From GCA-2708415 sp964353185 (GTDB lineage Bacteria > Pseudomonadota > Alphaproteobacteria > Micavibrionales > Micavibrionaceae), in the NCBI GenBank assembly GCA_964353185.1, contig CAYGUV010000011.1:1-56312 (forward strand): DNA of 56,312 bases, written 5' to 3'. This document shows, piece after piece, positions 15,193 to 23,151 of the stretch; positions within the stretch are counted from its first letter, which is position 1; each line of letters begins with the position of its first letter. The notes below the pieces were generated by a model. It saw only the letters and a list, made by a program, of their open reading frames with translations, was not told where the DNA came from and made no database searches. A program made the position numbers and the translations under genes.

Positions 15193-15208
15193 TTCAAATC
15201 CCGTACGG
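15193..15208 (+). repeat. right attachment repeat of the tRNA-Glu element
   Basis: An exact 16-bp copy of the tRNA-Glu 3' segment at 10916-10931. The following bases (CAATGACTT) no longer match the tRNA, so the original acceptor end is not fully retained here. Confidence 0.88.
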
Positions 15209-15262
15209 CAATGACTTAGCTGATTTAAGACCAATTCACATCCACTAAAAGCAGTAGTACCG

Positions 15263-15304
15263 TTTGTGGTATATCTCAAAGATACCAATGAAAGATACCA
15301 CAAA
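15263..15304. promoter_or_regulatory. inverted repeat overlapping the relic integrase start
   Basis: TTTGTGGTAT (15263-15272) and ATACCACAAA (15295-15304) are perfectly complementary over 10 bp. The right arm ends on the A of the relic integrase start codon. An additional AGATACC lies between the arms, so the AGATACC motif is repeated. The design parallels the repeats at the starts of the intact integrase and the AlpA-like gene. Confidence 0.45.
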
Positions 15305-15444
15305 TGAAGTTAAACAATATTCAGTGCCAGAATGCAAAGCCCTTAGATCTACCATCAAAATCACCAAGAAAAATGGCTGATGGATACGGCTTCAATTTGA
15401 CTTTTTATTACAATCAACGTTTTGAAATTATTCATATTATTTAA
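15304..15444 (+). pseudogene. relic of a second P4-type integrase (N-terminal fragment)
   Basis: A short frame begins MKLNNIQCQNAKPLDLP and continues with KMADGYGF, matching the DUF4102 start (MKLTxxxxxxAKPxxKPxKLxDGxGLxL) of P4-type integrases, then loses similarity and stops at 15444, about 46 codons in. The remaining 350 or so residues are absent. It lies about 100 bp after the right attachment repeat of the tRNA-Glu element, where the integrase of a second element in the same site would begin. It indicates an earlier insertion since eroded. Confidence 0.6.
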
Positions 15445-15512
15445 ATTTATGAACAAATTACTTCTTTAAAAAACTTATTGTATAAACGCTTTTGGTTTGG
15501 TATTGGTGCATA

Positions 15513-15860
15513 ATGGATTTTAAGAAACTTATATCAATTTGGGCCTTATTGGCTCTGATCTTAGGGCAAATTGCCTTGTCAGAGCATAGTGCATCTCATA
15601 TAAAGCATGGTTTTTCTCAAGAAACTGTCGCTTCTAATGACATTCATGATGGGCATCACCATGATAAAGATAGTAAAAAACATGAATGTCCTGAATGTTT
15701 ACTAGCAAAATCATTGCAGACAGCTTTTTATAGTGCCCCAATCGAATTGTCTTTTCCGCCAAAAGCAGAAGTTGTTGCATTAACAACACAAATTCCTACA
15801 ATTTCTGTAAATCGTTACAACTCAAATACCCCCCGCGCACCGCCCACAGACCTTATCTAA
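15513..15860 (+). CDS. His-rich small membrane/periplasmic protein (DUF2946-like)
   Basis: 115 residues from ATG 15513 (MDFKKLISIWALLALILGQIAL, a signal peptide or anchor); a TTG at 15492 would extend it without a ribosome-binding site. After it comes a metal-ligand-rich segment: SEHSASHIKHG, then HDGHHHDKDSKKHECPECLLAK, with many His and a CxxC pair, as in DUF2946-type proteins. The C-terminus contains NTPRAPP. It begins the probable zinc operon, 46 bp before the outer-membrane protein gene, so it may bind or sense zinc in the periplasm. The specific metal is inferred from the neighbours. Confidence 0.65.
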   Translation: MDFKKLISIWALLALILGQIALSEHSASHIKHGFSQETVASNDIHDGHHHDKDSKKHECPECLLAKSLQTAFYSAPIELSFPPKAEVVALTTQIPTISVNRYNSNTPRAPPTDLI

Positions 15861-15906
15861 CTCAAAAACTTTTTAAAAAATTTATTAGATAAGAAAGGGC
15901 ATATCC

Positions 15907-17283
15907 ATGTCTAAAAAACTCCTATTGGCAGCAAGTATTGCTGTATTATTAAACGTATCTCCTGCCTTGGCGCAGAGTGATGCAGACTTAAGTGCAATTC
16001 GTGCGGAAATTCAAGCGATGCGTGATGCATATGAAAGTAAAATTGAACAGCTTGAAAGCAAGGTTGAAACCTTAGAATCAAAGCAAAATTCAACAACTCA
16101 ACAAGTTCAACAAGTTGAACAAACACAGGCAACGGTTGCCTCCAACGTCTCTTCTGTTCCAGCAACAAGCCGAAGAAGCATAAAAGATTCCAGCTTCAAT
16201 CCTGCCATTGGCGTAATCTTAAACGGTAAATACAACAATTTTTCCGAAGATAGCGGTGATATTGCAGGCTTTGCCATAGGTGAAGAGGGTGAGCGTGGAG
16301 GAGAAGGCTTCGGCATTGATGAAACTGAGCTTAATTTCTCAGTAAGTGTTGATGATAAGTTTCGTGGTTCTACAACTTTAGCCGTTTTAGAAGAGGAGGG
16401 CGAAACAGTCGTTGAGATTGAAGAAACTTACATTGCAACGACTGCGCTTCCTTATGGTGTGGAAGCCAAAGCAGGAAGGTTTTTTTCTGAACTGGGCTAT
16501 TTAAATTCTAACCATACACATAGCGATGATTTTGCAGATCGTCCGTTAACGAACCGTGCTTTTTTAGATAATAATTATGGTGATGATGGTGTACAGGTCT
16601 CTGCTGTATTACCAACGCCTATTTATACTGAAATAGGCGCAGGAGCATTTCGTGGAGATGATTTTCCTGGCGGTGGCGCAAATGGAAATGACATTGGCGC
16701 CTGGACAGCATATGCCCGTGTCGGTGATGATATTGGTGATAAAACTAGTTGGCGTTTGGGGCTATCGACCTTGCAAGCAGATGGGGTAAGCCGTGATACC
16801 AATGAAGATACTGTAAACTTTAGCGGAGATAGTAATTTATATGTTGCCGATGCTCGTGCTGTTTACGCACCAACGGGTAACAATGCAGAGCAAGAAGTTA
16901 TCTTGCAAGGTGAGTATTTTTACCGTGATGAAGATGGAACCTACAACGACATTGATGCTGGGACAGGCGATATAGCCTATGACGATAGTCAGAGTGGTTG
17001 GTATGCACAAAGTGTGTATAAATTTCACCCACAATGGCGTGTCGGTGCACGTTACAGTCAACTATATGCTGGGGATGTTCCTGCAGGATTAGTTGGTAGT
17101 GTCTTGGATGACGATGGCCACAACCCATGGGCGGCAACAGCAATGGTCGATTGGACAAATAGCGAATTTTCACGTATTCGTGCGCAATATAGCATGGAAG
17201 AAGTTGCAGATGGCCAAGAAGATAATCAATTCACCTTGCAGTATATTATGAGCCTTGGTGCACACAGCGCGCATAACTTTTAA
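15907..17283 (+). CDS. outer-membrane beta-barrel protein with N-terminal coiled coil, zinc-operon porin candidate
   Basis: 458 residues. There is a Sec signal peptide (cleavage after ALAQ, about residue 23), a coiled coil (about residues 26-75, IEQLESKVETLESKQN), a linker, and then repeated amphipathic strands alternating with acidic turns, ending LQYIMSLGAHSAHNF. The composition (very acidic loops, many Tyr and Gly) is that of a bacterial barrel, and the coiled coil could anchor to peptidoglycan as in OprO/OprP-like or slp-type porins. No TonB box or plug domain is seen. It lies 12 bp before a ZnuA-like gene, suggesting passage of zinc or another divalent metal. Ribosome-binding site AAGAAAGGG. 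Confidence 0.6.
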   Translation: MSKKLLLAASIAVLLNVSPALAQSDADLSAIRAEIQAMRDAYESKIEQLESKVETLESKQNSTTQQVQQVEQTQATVASNVSSVPATSRRSIKDSSFNPAIGVILNGKYNNFSEDSGDIAGFAIGEEGERGGEGFGIDETELNFSVSVDDKFRGSTTLAVLEEEGETVVEIEETYIATTALPYGVEAKAGRFFSELGYLNSNHTHSDDFADRPLTNRAFLDNNYGDDGVQVSAVLPTPIYTEIGAGAFRGDDFPGGGANGNDIGAWTAYARVGDDIGDKTSWRLGLSTLQADGVSRDTNEDTVNFSGDSNLYVADARAVYAPTGNNAEQEVILQGEYFYRDEDGTYNDIDAGTGDIAYDDSQSGWYAQSVYKFHPQWRVGARYSQLYAGDVPAGLVGSVLDDDGHNPWAATAMVDWTNSEFSRIRAQYSMEEVADGQEDNQFTLQYIMSLGAHSAHNF

Positions 17284-17294
17284 GGGGAAATAAT

Positions 17295-18197
17295 ATGAAA
17301 ATTTTATCTTTTATTATATTAGGGTTGGGGGTGCTTATGGCATCCCCATCATTTGCTTTTGCAAAAGTGAATGTCTTTGCCTGTGCCCCTGAATGGGGGG
17401 CATTGGCTCAAGAAATAGGTGGCGATAAAGTTGATGTTTATACGGCATCTAATGCTAATCAAGATATTCATCATATGCGTGCCAAACCAAGTTTATTAGC
17501 CGCAATGCGCAAATCAGATTTGGTGATTTGTAGTGGAGCATCCTTAGAGGTTGGTTGGTTACCTATTTTGTTACAAAAGGCTGGAAAAGCCGATGTGCAA
17601 GAAGGGAGTGTTGGCTCAATCATGGCGTCTGATTATGTTCCAATGTTGGAAGTCATGCAGCAAGTTGATCGATCAATGGGGCACGTTCATCCAGAGGGGA
17701 ACCCGCATGTTCATCTTGATCCGAATAATTTGATTTTGGTAGCAGATATAATTGCGGATCGTTTGGTCGAAATCGATCAGCCAAATGCAAGTTTATACAA
17801 AGCAAATCAAGCTATCTTTAAAACAAACTGGACGCAGGCTATTTCTAAATGGAAATCACAAGCGGCTAATTTAAATGGCCAAAAAGTTGTTGTTTATCAC
17901 AAAAGTTGGACTTATTTGTTAAATTGGCTTGGTATTGAAACTGTTGCTTCATTAGAACCTAAACCAGGCATTCCACCGACAGCGTCGCATCTTGAAAAGG
18001 TTTTACAAGATATTCAAGGACAGAATATTATTGGAATCTTAGTCGCACCTTTTGAAGGGGAGAAGGGGGCAAAGTGGCTTTCTGAAAAATCATCTATCCC
18101 AATCATTAATCTTCCATTTACAGTGGGTGGTAATAATAAATCGAAAGATTTAAAATCATTATTTAATGACACTATCCGACGTTTAAATAGAGATTAA
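17295..18197 (+). CDS. znuA: zinc/manganese ABC-transporter substrate-binding protein (ZnuA-like, cluster A-I)
   Basis: 300 residues with a signal peptide ending AFAKVN (about residue 23). Cluster A-I features are present: NVFACAPEWGALAQEIGG, QDIHHMRAKPSLL (first His ligand), GNPHVHLDPNN (second), VVYHKSW (third), and a C-terminal FEGEKGAKWL segment before the last acidic ligand region. A short His/acid stretch (MGHVHPEGNPHVH) replaces the long His loop of E. coli ZnuA. It captures Zn2+ or Mn2+ in the periplasm and delivers it to the permease encoded next (TAATG overlap). A strong ribosome-binding site (AAGGGGAAATAAT) precedes it. Confidence 0.85.
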   Translation: MKILSFIILGLGVLMASPSFAFAKVNVFACAPEWGALAQEIGGDKVDVYTASNANQDIHHMRAKPSLLAAMRKSDLVICSGASLEVGWLPILLQKAGKADVQEGSVGSIMASDYVPMLEVMQQVDRSMGHVHPEGNPHVHLDPNNLILVADIIADRLVEIDQPNASLYKANQAIFKTNWTQAISKWKSQAANLNGQKVVVYHKSWTYLLNWLGIETVASLEPKPGIPPTASHLEKVLQDIQGQNIIGILVAPFEGEKGAKWLSEKSSIPIINLPFTVGGNNKSKDLKSLFNDTIRRLNRD

Positions 18198-18964
18198 TGG
18201 AAAACTTAGCGAACCTAATATCATTACTTGCTCCGGCTTTTTTGGCCGGGGTGATGATTTCATTTATTCATGTACCATTGGGGCAAGAAGTTTTAAAACG
18301 CGGGATTATCTTTTTAGATTTAGCCGTCGCTCAATTTGCAGCGCTCGGTATGATTGCCTTCCAAGTATTTAGTAATTTTGATGAATATAGTTTAATTTCA
18401 GGATATGGACGCTTGGGAGCCGGGTTGGCAGCTGCAATTTTTTGCGCAGTGATATTTCATTTTCTAGAAAAGAAAACTGGTGAGTATCAAGAAGCCCTTA
18501 TTGGCTGTGCTTTTGTCTTAGCGGCCTCTACAGGATTATTGCTTGTTACCAATAGCCCACATGGCGCAGAAGAAATAAAAAATATTTTGGAAGGGCAAAT
18601 ACTATGGACAAGTTGGAGCCATATAAGCTTTGTCTTGCCTATTTTTGTCTCAATCTTTTTAAGCTGGATTATATTTAAAAATAAGAGAAGTTTTTTATTT
18701 TATCCGTTGTTTGCTATTACAATTCCATTCTCGGTTAGTATGATTGGCGTTTATTTAGTATTTGCCAGTTTAATATTTCCTGCACTGGCAGTTGTAAAAT
18801 TAAAAGATTATAAAATGGTTAAAGGTATAACTATTTCTATAGCGGCATATTTATTGGGTTTAATGCTATCTTATTTATTTGATTGGCCTGCGGGGCCAGC
18901 AATTGTCATAGCATTGGCATTTTTGAGCACTTGTTTGTATTTAAAAACGCTTAGACTGGCTTAA
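18197..18964 (+). CDS. znuB: zinc/manganese ABC-transporter permease (ZnuB-like)
   Basis: 255 residues, hydrophobic, with seven to eight transmembrane helices matching the ABC-3 permease family: MISFIHVPLGQEVLKRGIIFLDLAVAQFAALG near the start and VSMIGVYLVFASLIFPALAVVK late, where family members have GxLLVxALLxxPAA. Its ATG overlaps the znuA stop. It forms the membrane channel of the transporter. No ATP-binding (ZnuC) gene is found before or after, so the ATPase must be encoded elsewhere or be shared. Confidence 0.85.
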   Translation: MENLANLISLLAPAFLAGVMISFIHVPLGQEVLKRGIIFLDLAVAQFAALGMIAFQVFSNFDEYSLISGYGRLGAGLAAAIFCAVIFHFLEKKTGEYQEALIGCAFVLAASTGLLLVTNSPHGAEEIKNILEGQILWTSWSHISFVLPIFVSIFLSWIIFKNKRSFLFYPLFAITIPFSVSMIGVYLVFASLIFPALAVVKLKDYKMVKGITISIAAYLLGLMLSYLFDWPAGPAIVIALAFLSTCLYLKTLRLA

Positions 18965-19148
18965 ATTTTATTCGATTTAGAAAAACTCGCCTAATCCAAA
19001 AAATTCATAAAAAGTTTATTATATTTTAATGTCTTATGGGTTAAATTTAAGTTCTATATTGTCATGATGCTAGTTACTAAAGTTGCATTATGCTATGATA
19101 TGGGGCAGTTAATTATAAAAAATTATTACAGAACGGCTATAAATCATA

Positions 19149-20252
19149 ATGAAAAATATTCTTCTCATTGGTGCGGGTAAAATTGGCGCGATGATAGCGC
19201 AAATGTTGAGTTCAAGCGGTGATTATCATGTGACCATTGTAGATGTTTCAAATGAGGCACTTGGGAAAATGCCAAAAAATAAGGCAATAAAAACATTAAA
19301 AATTGATGTAACTAATTCAACACAACTTAAAAAAGCCTTAGAAGATAAATTTGCGGTTCTTTCCGCTGCCCCATTTAATGTAACAAAGTTTATCGCAGAA
19401 GGCGCTGCAAAGGCAGGTGTGCATTATTTTGATCTAACTGAAGATGTTGCGACAACTAAATTTGTGAAGCAACTTGCAAAGAAATCAAAAAGTGCGCTGA
19501 TGCCACAATGCGGTTTAGCACCTGGGTTTATCTCAATTGTATCTTACCATTTGGCACAACAATTCGATACATTAGAAAGCATCAAAATGCGCGTTGGTGC
19601 GTTGGCGCAATACCCAACAAACGGCCTAAAATATAACCTGACTTGGTCTACGGCAGGGTTAATTAACGAATATATCCAGCCTTGTGAAGCAATCGTGAAT
19701 GGAAAACTCCATACGGTGGACGCGTTAGCGGGATTAGAAAAATTCTCATTAGATGGAATAAATTATGAGGCTTTTAATACTTCAGGTGGGTTAGGGACAC
19801 TATGCGAAACATTGTCTGGTAAAGTGCGTAATCTGAATTATAAAACTGTACGTTATCCAGGCCATTGTGAGAATTTAAAGCTTTTGATGCATGATCTTAA
19901 ATTAAGTGAACGGCCCGAAGTATTGATTGATATTTTTGAAAATGCGTTACCAATTACCTATCAAGATGTAGTTTTCATTTTCGCAACTGTGACGGGTAAA
20001 ATTGGTAATGATTTGGTCGAGGAAACCTATTCGAAGAAAATTTATGCAAGAGAAATGGATGGTAAGCGTTGGAGCGCCATTCAAATTACAACTGCCTCAG
20101 GAATTTGTACGGTTATGGATTTGATGGCGACTGGAAAGTTACCGCAAAAAGGGTTTATTCGCCAAGAGGATGTGAACTTTAAAGATTTTATTACCAATCG
20201 TTTTGGTTGTCACTACGATAAAATGGCTCAAGACGCGTTTGGGGGCATATAG
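19149..20252 (+). CDS. saccharopine dehydrogenase (glutamate-forming)
   Basis: 367 residues. The N-terminal Rossmann fold (NILLIGAGKIGAMIAQML, then VTIVDVSNEAL) is followed by the saccharopine-dehydrogenase pattern: VLSAAPFNVTKFIAEGAAKAGVHYFDLTED, MPQCGLAPGFISI, and KTVRYPGHCENLKLL. It oxidises saccharopine to glutamate and 2-aminoadipate-6-semialdehyde using NAD(P)+. It is first in a four-gene operon whose other products complete lysine degradation, which strongly supports the call over carboxynorspermidine synthase. The lysine-ketoglutarate reductase that makes saccharopine is not in the window. No ribosome-binding site stands out. Confidence 0.85.
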   Translation: MKNILLIGAGKIGAMIAQMLSSSGDYHVTIVDVSNEALGKMPKNKAIKTLKIDVTNSTQLKKALEDKFAVLSAAPFNVTKFIAEGAAKAGVHYFDLTEDVATTKFVKQLAKKSKSALMPQCGLAPGFISIVSYHLAQQFDTLESIKMRVGALAQYPTNGLKYNLTWSTAGLINEYIQPCEAIVNGKLHTVDALAGLEKFSLDGINYEAFNTSGGLGTLCETLSGKVRNLNYKTVRYPGHCENLKLLMHDLKLSERPEVLIDIFENALPITYQDVVFIFATVTGKIGNDLVEETYSKKIYAREMDGKRWSAIQITTASGICTVMDLMATGKLPQKGFIRQEDVNFKDFITNRFGCHYDKMAQDAFGGI

Positions 20253-20255
20253 AAA

Positions 20256-21758
20256 ATGATAAATAAAGGCGATATATTTTCTACTCTTGGATTAGATAAA
20301 ATGGCACTTTCAGACGGTGATTTAGAAGTGTTATCACCCATTGACGGCTCCCTACTTGCTCATATTAAAACTCATAGTGAAAAAGATCTTGATGTAGCAA
20401 TTGAAAAAAGTGCTGAGGCTTTTAAAACATGGCGTAGTGTGCCTGCTCCTCGTCGTGGTGAATTAGTAAGAATTTTAGGCGAAACATTACGGGAGAATAA
20501 GGAAGCCTTAGGTGCGCTAGTATCGCTAGAGTGTGGTAAAGTTTATCAAGAAGGCTTAGGCGAAGTACAGGAAATGATTGATATCTGTGATTTTGCAGTC
20601 GGTCTATCACGACAGCTCTATGGCCTGACAATTGCTTCGGAGCGTCCAGGGCACGTAATGAAAGAAATTTGGCAGCCCTTGGGACCTGTTGGTGTTATTT
20701 CGGCTTTTAATTTTCCAGTAGCGGTATGGTCATGGAATTTGGCCATCGCCCTTGTATGCGGTGACAGCGTGATTTGGAAACCATCGGAAAAAACACCTTT
20801 AACAGCCTTAGCATGCCAAAATCTTTTTAACACAGCATGCGAATCTTTTGGGAGTACACCTGAAGGCCTATTAGAAGTTATAATTGGTGAGCGTGAGATG
20901 GGTGAAAAATTAGTCAAGGATACGCGTGTCCCTCTCATTAGCGCAACTGGCTCTACAGCTATGGGGCGTGCAGTTGCCCCTATTATTGCACAGCGCTTTG
21001 GTAAAGCAATTTTAGAATTAGGTGGTAATAACGCAATTATCGTCGCACCCTCAGCAGATCTTGAAATTGCTTTCCAGGGTATTTTATTTGGGGCAGTTGG
21101 GACGTGCGGTCAACGTTGTACAACAACAAGGCGCCTTTTTGTACATGAAGATATTTACGATGACCTTGTGCCGCGCTTAAAAGAATCTTATCAGAAGTTA
21201 CCCATTGGAAATCCATTAGAGGATGATATTTTAATTGGCCCCCTTATTGATAAAGATGCTTTTGATGCAATGGAAAACGCAATCGATAAAGTAAGATCTA
21301 AAGGCGCAAACATAACAGGCGGTGGTCGGGTACTGGCGACAGAATATCCAAATGCTTATTATGTTCATCCCGCAATTGTAGAAATGGATGGTATAGAAGA
21401 TAATGTGATGCATGAAACTTTCGCACCCATTTTATATGTATTTAAATATAATGATATAGAAGATGCTATCTCCCGTCAAAATGCAGTACCACAAGGCTTA
21501 TCATCATCAATCTTTACAACAGATGTTCGCGAGGCGGAACGTTTTGTTTCCGCTACGGGTAGTGATTGTGGAATTGCTAACGTCAATATTGGCACGTCGG
21601 GCGCTGAAATTGGTGGCGCTTTTGGCGGCGAAAAAGAAACTGGCGGTGGACGTGAAAGTGGCTCAGATAGTTGGAAAGCATATATGCGCCGTATGACTAG
21701 TACCGTAAATTATTCTACTGAAATTCCTTTGGCGCAAGGGGTTAAATTTAAGGTTTAA
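20256..21758 (+). CDS. amaB: 2-aminoadipate-6-semialdehyde dehydrogenase (ALDH7/AmaB type)
   Basis: 500 residues, full-length aldehyde dehydrogenase. It has the ALDH7/antiquitin pattern: WQPLGPVGVISAFNFPVAVWSWN, ISATGSTAMGRAV (cofactor site), LELGGNNAII with the catalytic Glu, and the nucleophile in GTCGQRCTTTRR. The C-terminus IGGAFGGEKETGGGRESGSD is family-typical. It oxidises 2-aminoadipate semialdehyde to 2-aminoadipate, using the product of the preceding enzyme. It lies 3 bp after the saccharopine dehydrogenase gene. The symbol follows the Pseudomonas name and is by analogy. Confidence 0.88.
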   Translation: MINKGDIFSTLGLDKMALSDGDLEVLSPIDGSLLAHIKTHSEKDLDVAIEKSAEAFKTWRSVPAPRRGELVRILGETLRENKEALGALVSLECGKVYQEGLGEVQEMIDICDFAVGLSRQLYGLTIASERPGHVMKEIWQPLGPVGVISAFNFPVAVWSWNLAIALVCGDSVIWKPSEKTPLTALACQNLFNTACESFGSTPEGLLEVIIGEREMGEKLVKDTRVPLISATGSTAMGRAVAPIIAQRFGKAILELGGNNAIIVAPSADLEIAFQGILFGAVGTCGQRCTTTRRLFVHEDIYDDLVPRLKESYQKLPIGNPLEDDILIGPLIDKDAFDAMENAIDKVRSKGANITGGGRVLATEYPNAYYVHPAIVEMDGIEDNVMHETFAPILYVFKYNDIEDAISRQNAVPQGLSSSIFTTDVREAERFVSATGSDCGIANVNIGTSGAEIGGAFGGEKETGGGRESGSDSWKAYMRRMTSTVNYSTEIPLAQGVKFKV

Positions 21759-21783
21759 TTATTTATAAAAAGGAAATGCATAT

Positions 21784-23151
21784 ATGAATCCTGATCAAAT
21801 AAGATCTTTATTTTCGAAAAAAATGTCTGAGATGTATCGTGATGAGGTTCCCGCCTACGGTGATTTGTGTGACCTAGTCAAAGATATTAATCAAAGCGTA
21901 TTAAAAAATAATCTTCAATTACGGGCAAAATTAGAATCATCAGATAATCTAGATAGAATTTCCGAAGAGCGTCATGGCGCAATCCGTTTAGGCAAACCAG
22001 AAGAGCTTACCATGATCGCAAAATTGTTTGCAGTAATGGGAATGGAGCCTGTTAGTTATTATGATCTAAGTGCAAATGGAGTGCCTGTTCATTCTACTGC
22101 TTTTAGGCCTATCACAAAGGAATCCTTATCTATATCTCCTTTCCGGGTATTTACCTCTTTGTTGCGGACTGAATTAATACAAGATGATGATTTGAGGGAA
22201 AAAGCTGAAGATATTTTAAAATCACGCGATATTTTTTCTACTAAATTGCGAGATTTAATCAATAAAGCAGAACATCAAGGACATCTTAACGAAAATGATG
22301 CCAAGATATTTATTGCTGAATCGATTAATGTATTTCGTTGGCATAAAGAAGCTGCTGTTGATGCACAGCTTTATTCTGATTTAAAAAAATCTCATACGTT
22401 AATTGCGGATGTAGTTAGCTTTAAAGGCCCACATATAAATCATTTAACACCACGTTGCCTTGATATTGACGCCCTACAAAAACGCATGCCTGAAAGAGGT
22501 ATTAATCCGAAAGCGGTGATTGAGGGGCCGCCGGGAAATGTTGCTATTTTATTGCGACAAACATCCTTTAAAGCCTTGACTGAGCCGGTTTTATTCAATG
22601 GAACAGCTGGCGAACATACTGCCCGTTTTGGGGAGGTTGAGCAACGAGGAGCAGCCTTAACGCCGAAAGGGCGCGCTTTATATGATGAAACGTTAGGACG
22701 AGTTTTATCAAGATGTAAACCCGCAGCGGATGCGTCAAACCGCGAAGAATATAATCAAATTTTACGGGAAGAATTTGATGATTTCCCTTCTGATTTCTTG
22801 ATAATGATATCTAAAGGTCTTGCTTACTGTGATTATCATTTACCTAATAAGATAGATAAAATTGATCCATTAAGTTTACCTGAGAACATGGATAGTTTGA
22901 TTGAGTCAGGATTGGTAGAGGTGTCGCCTATAGTCTATGAAGACTTTCTTCCAGCAAGTGCAGCAGGAATTTTCCAGTCTAATCTTGGTGATGATGCAAA
23001 AAAAGAATCTTTAAAGCAACCAAGCCAAAAAGAATTTGAAACTATTTTAGGGCGCCCTGTTTATAGCGAGTTTGAATTGTATGAAAAACAACAAAACCAA
23101 TCCGCAGATATAGTATTAAAAAAGATTAGGCGTCTAAAGGTTGATGCTTAA
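21784..23151 (+). CDS. hglS: 2-oxoadipate dioxygenase/decarboxylase (HglS/YdcJ, DUF1338)
   Basis: 455 residues, collinear with E. coli YdcJ as I know it. Metal-ligand regions are present: ERHGAIRLG (His64), HINHLTPRCLDID, and TARFGEVEQRGAALTPKGR with the conserved Glu. Other hallmarks are PVSYYDLSANGVPVHSTAFRPI and VYEDFLPASAAGIFQSNLG. HglS is an Fe(II)-dependent VOC-fold enzyme that converts 2-oxoadipate to D-2-hydroxyglutarate with loss of CO2. It lies between the aldehyde dehydrogenase and the D-2-hydroxyglutarate dehydrogenase genes, exactly the neighbouring steps. A good ribosome-binding site (AAAAGGAAA) supports ATG 21784. The aminotransferase for 2-aminoadipate is not encoded here. Confidence 0.92.
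   Translation: MNPDQIRSLFSKKMSEMYRDEVPAYGDLCDLVKDINQSVLKNNLQLRAKLESSDNLDRISEERHGAIRLGKPEELTMIAKLFAVMGMEPVSYYDLSANGVPVHSTAFRPITKESLSISPFRVFTSLLRTELIQDDDLREKAEDILKSRDIFSTKLRDLINKAEHQGHLNENDAKIFIAESINVFRWHKEAAVDAQLYSDLKKSHTLIADVVSFKGPHINHLTPRCLDIDALQKRMPERGINPKAVIEGPPGNVAILLRQTSFKALTEPVLFNGTAGEHTARFGEVEQRGAALTPKGRALYDETLGRVLSRCKPAADASNREEYNQILREEFDDFPSDFLIMISKGLAYCDYHLPNKIDKIDPLSLPENMDSLIESGLVEVSPIVYEDFLPASAAGIFQSNLGDDAKKESLKQPSQKEFETILGRPVYSEFELYEKQQNQSADIVLKKIRRLKVDA

Larger units (their letters stand above)
10916..15208 (+). mobile_element. compact integrative element in tRNA-Glu
   Basis: A 16-bp direct repeat, TTCAAATCCCGTACGG, occurs in the T-arm and acceptor of tRNA-Glu (10916-10931) and again at 15193-15208. 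Between the copies lie a P4-type tyrosine integrase, an unknown protein, an AlpA-like regulator, a four-cysteine protein, a small exported protein, a structured non-coding stretch and a DUF5677-like protein. Matching G-rich repeats sit near both ends. There are no replication, capsid or conjugation genes, so it may be a satellite or a genomic islet needing a helper. Integrase, attachment repeats and arm sites all appear intact, so it may still excise. Confidence 0.85.

Noticed and set aside
16837..17173. Minus-strand frames opposite the barrel protein
   Set aside because: His/Tyr-rich translations without ribosome-binding sites; the plus-strand frame has a signal peptide and barrel pattern.
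18965..19148. Lysine riboswitch ahead of the lysine operon
   Set aside because: The 184-bp leader shows no set of stems resembling the five-helix L-box and no terminator or RBS-sequestering hairpin.
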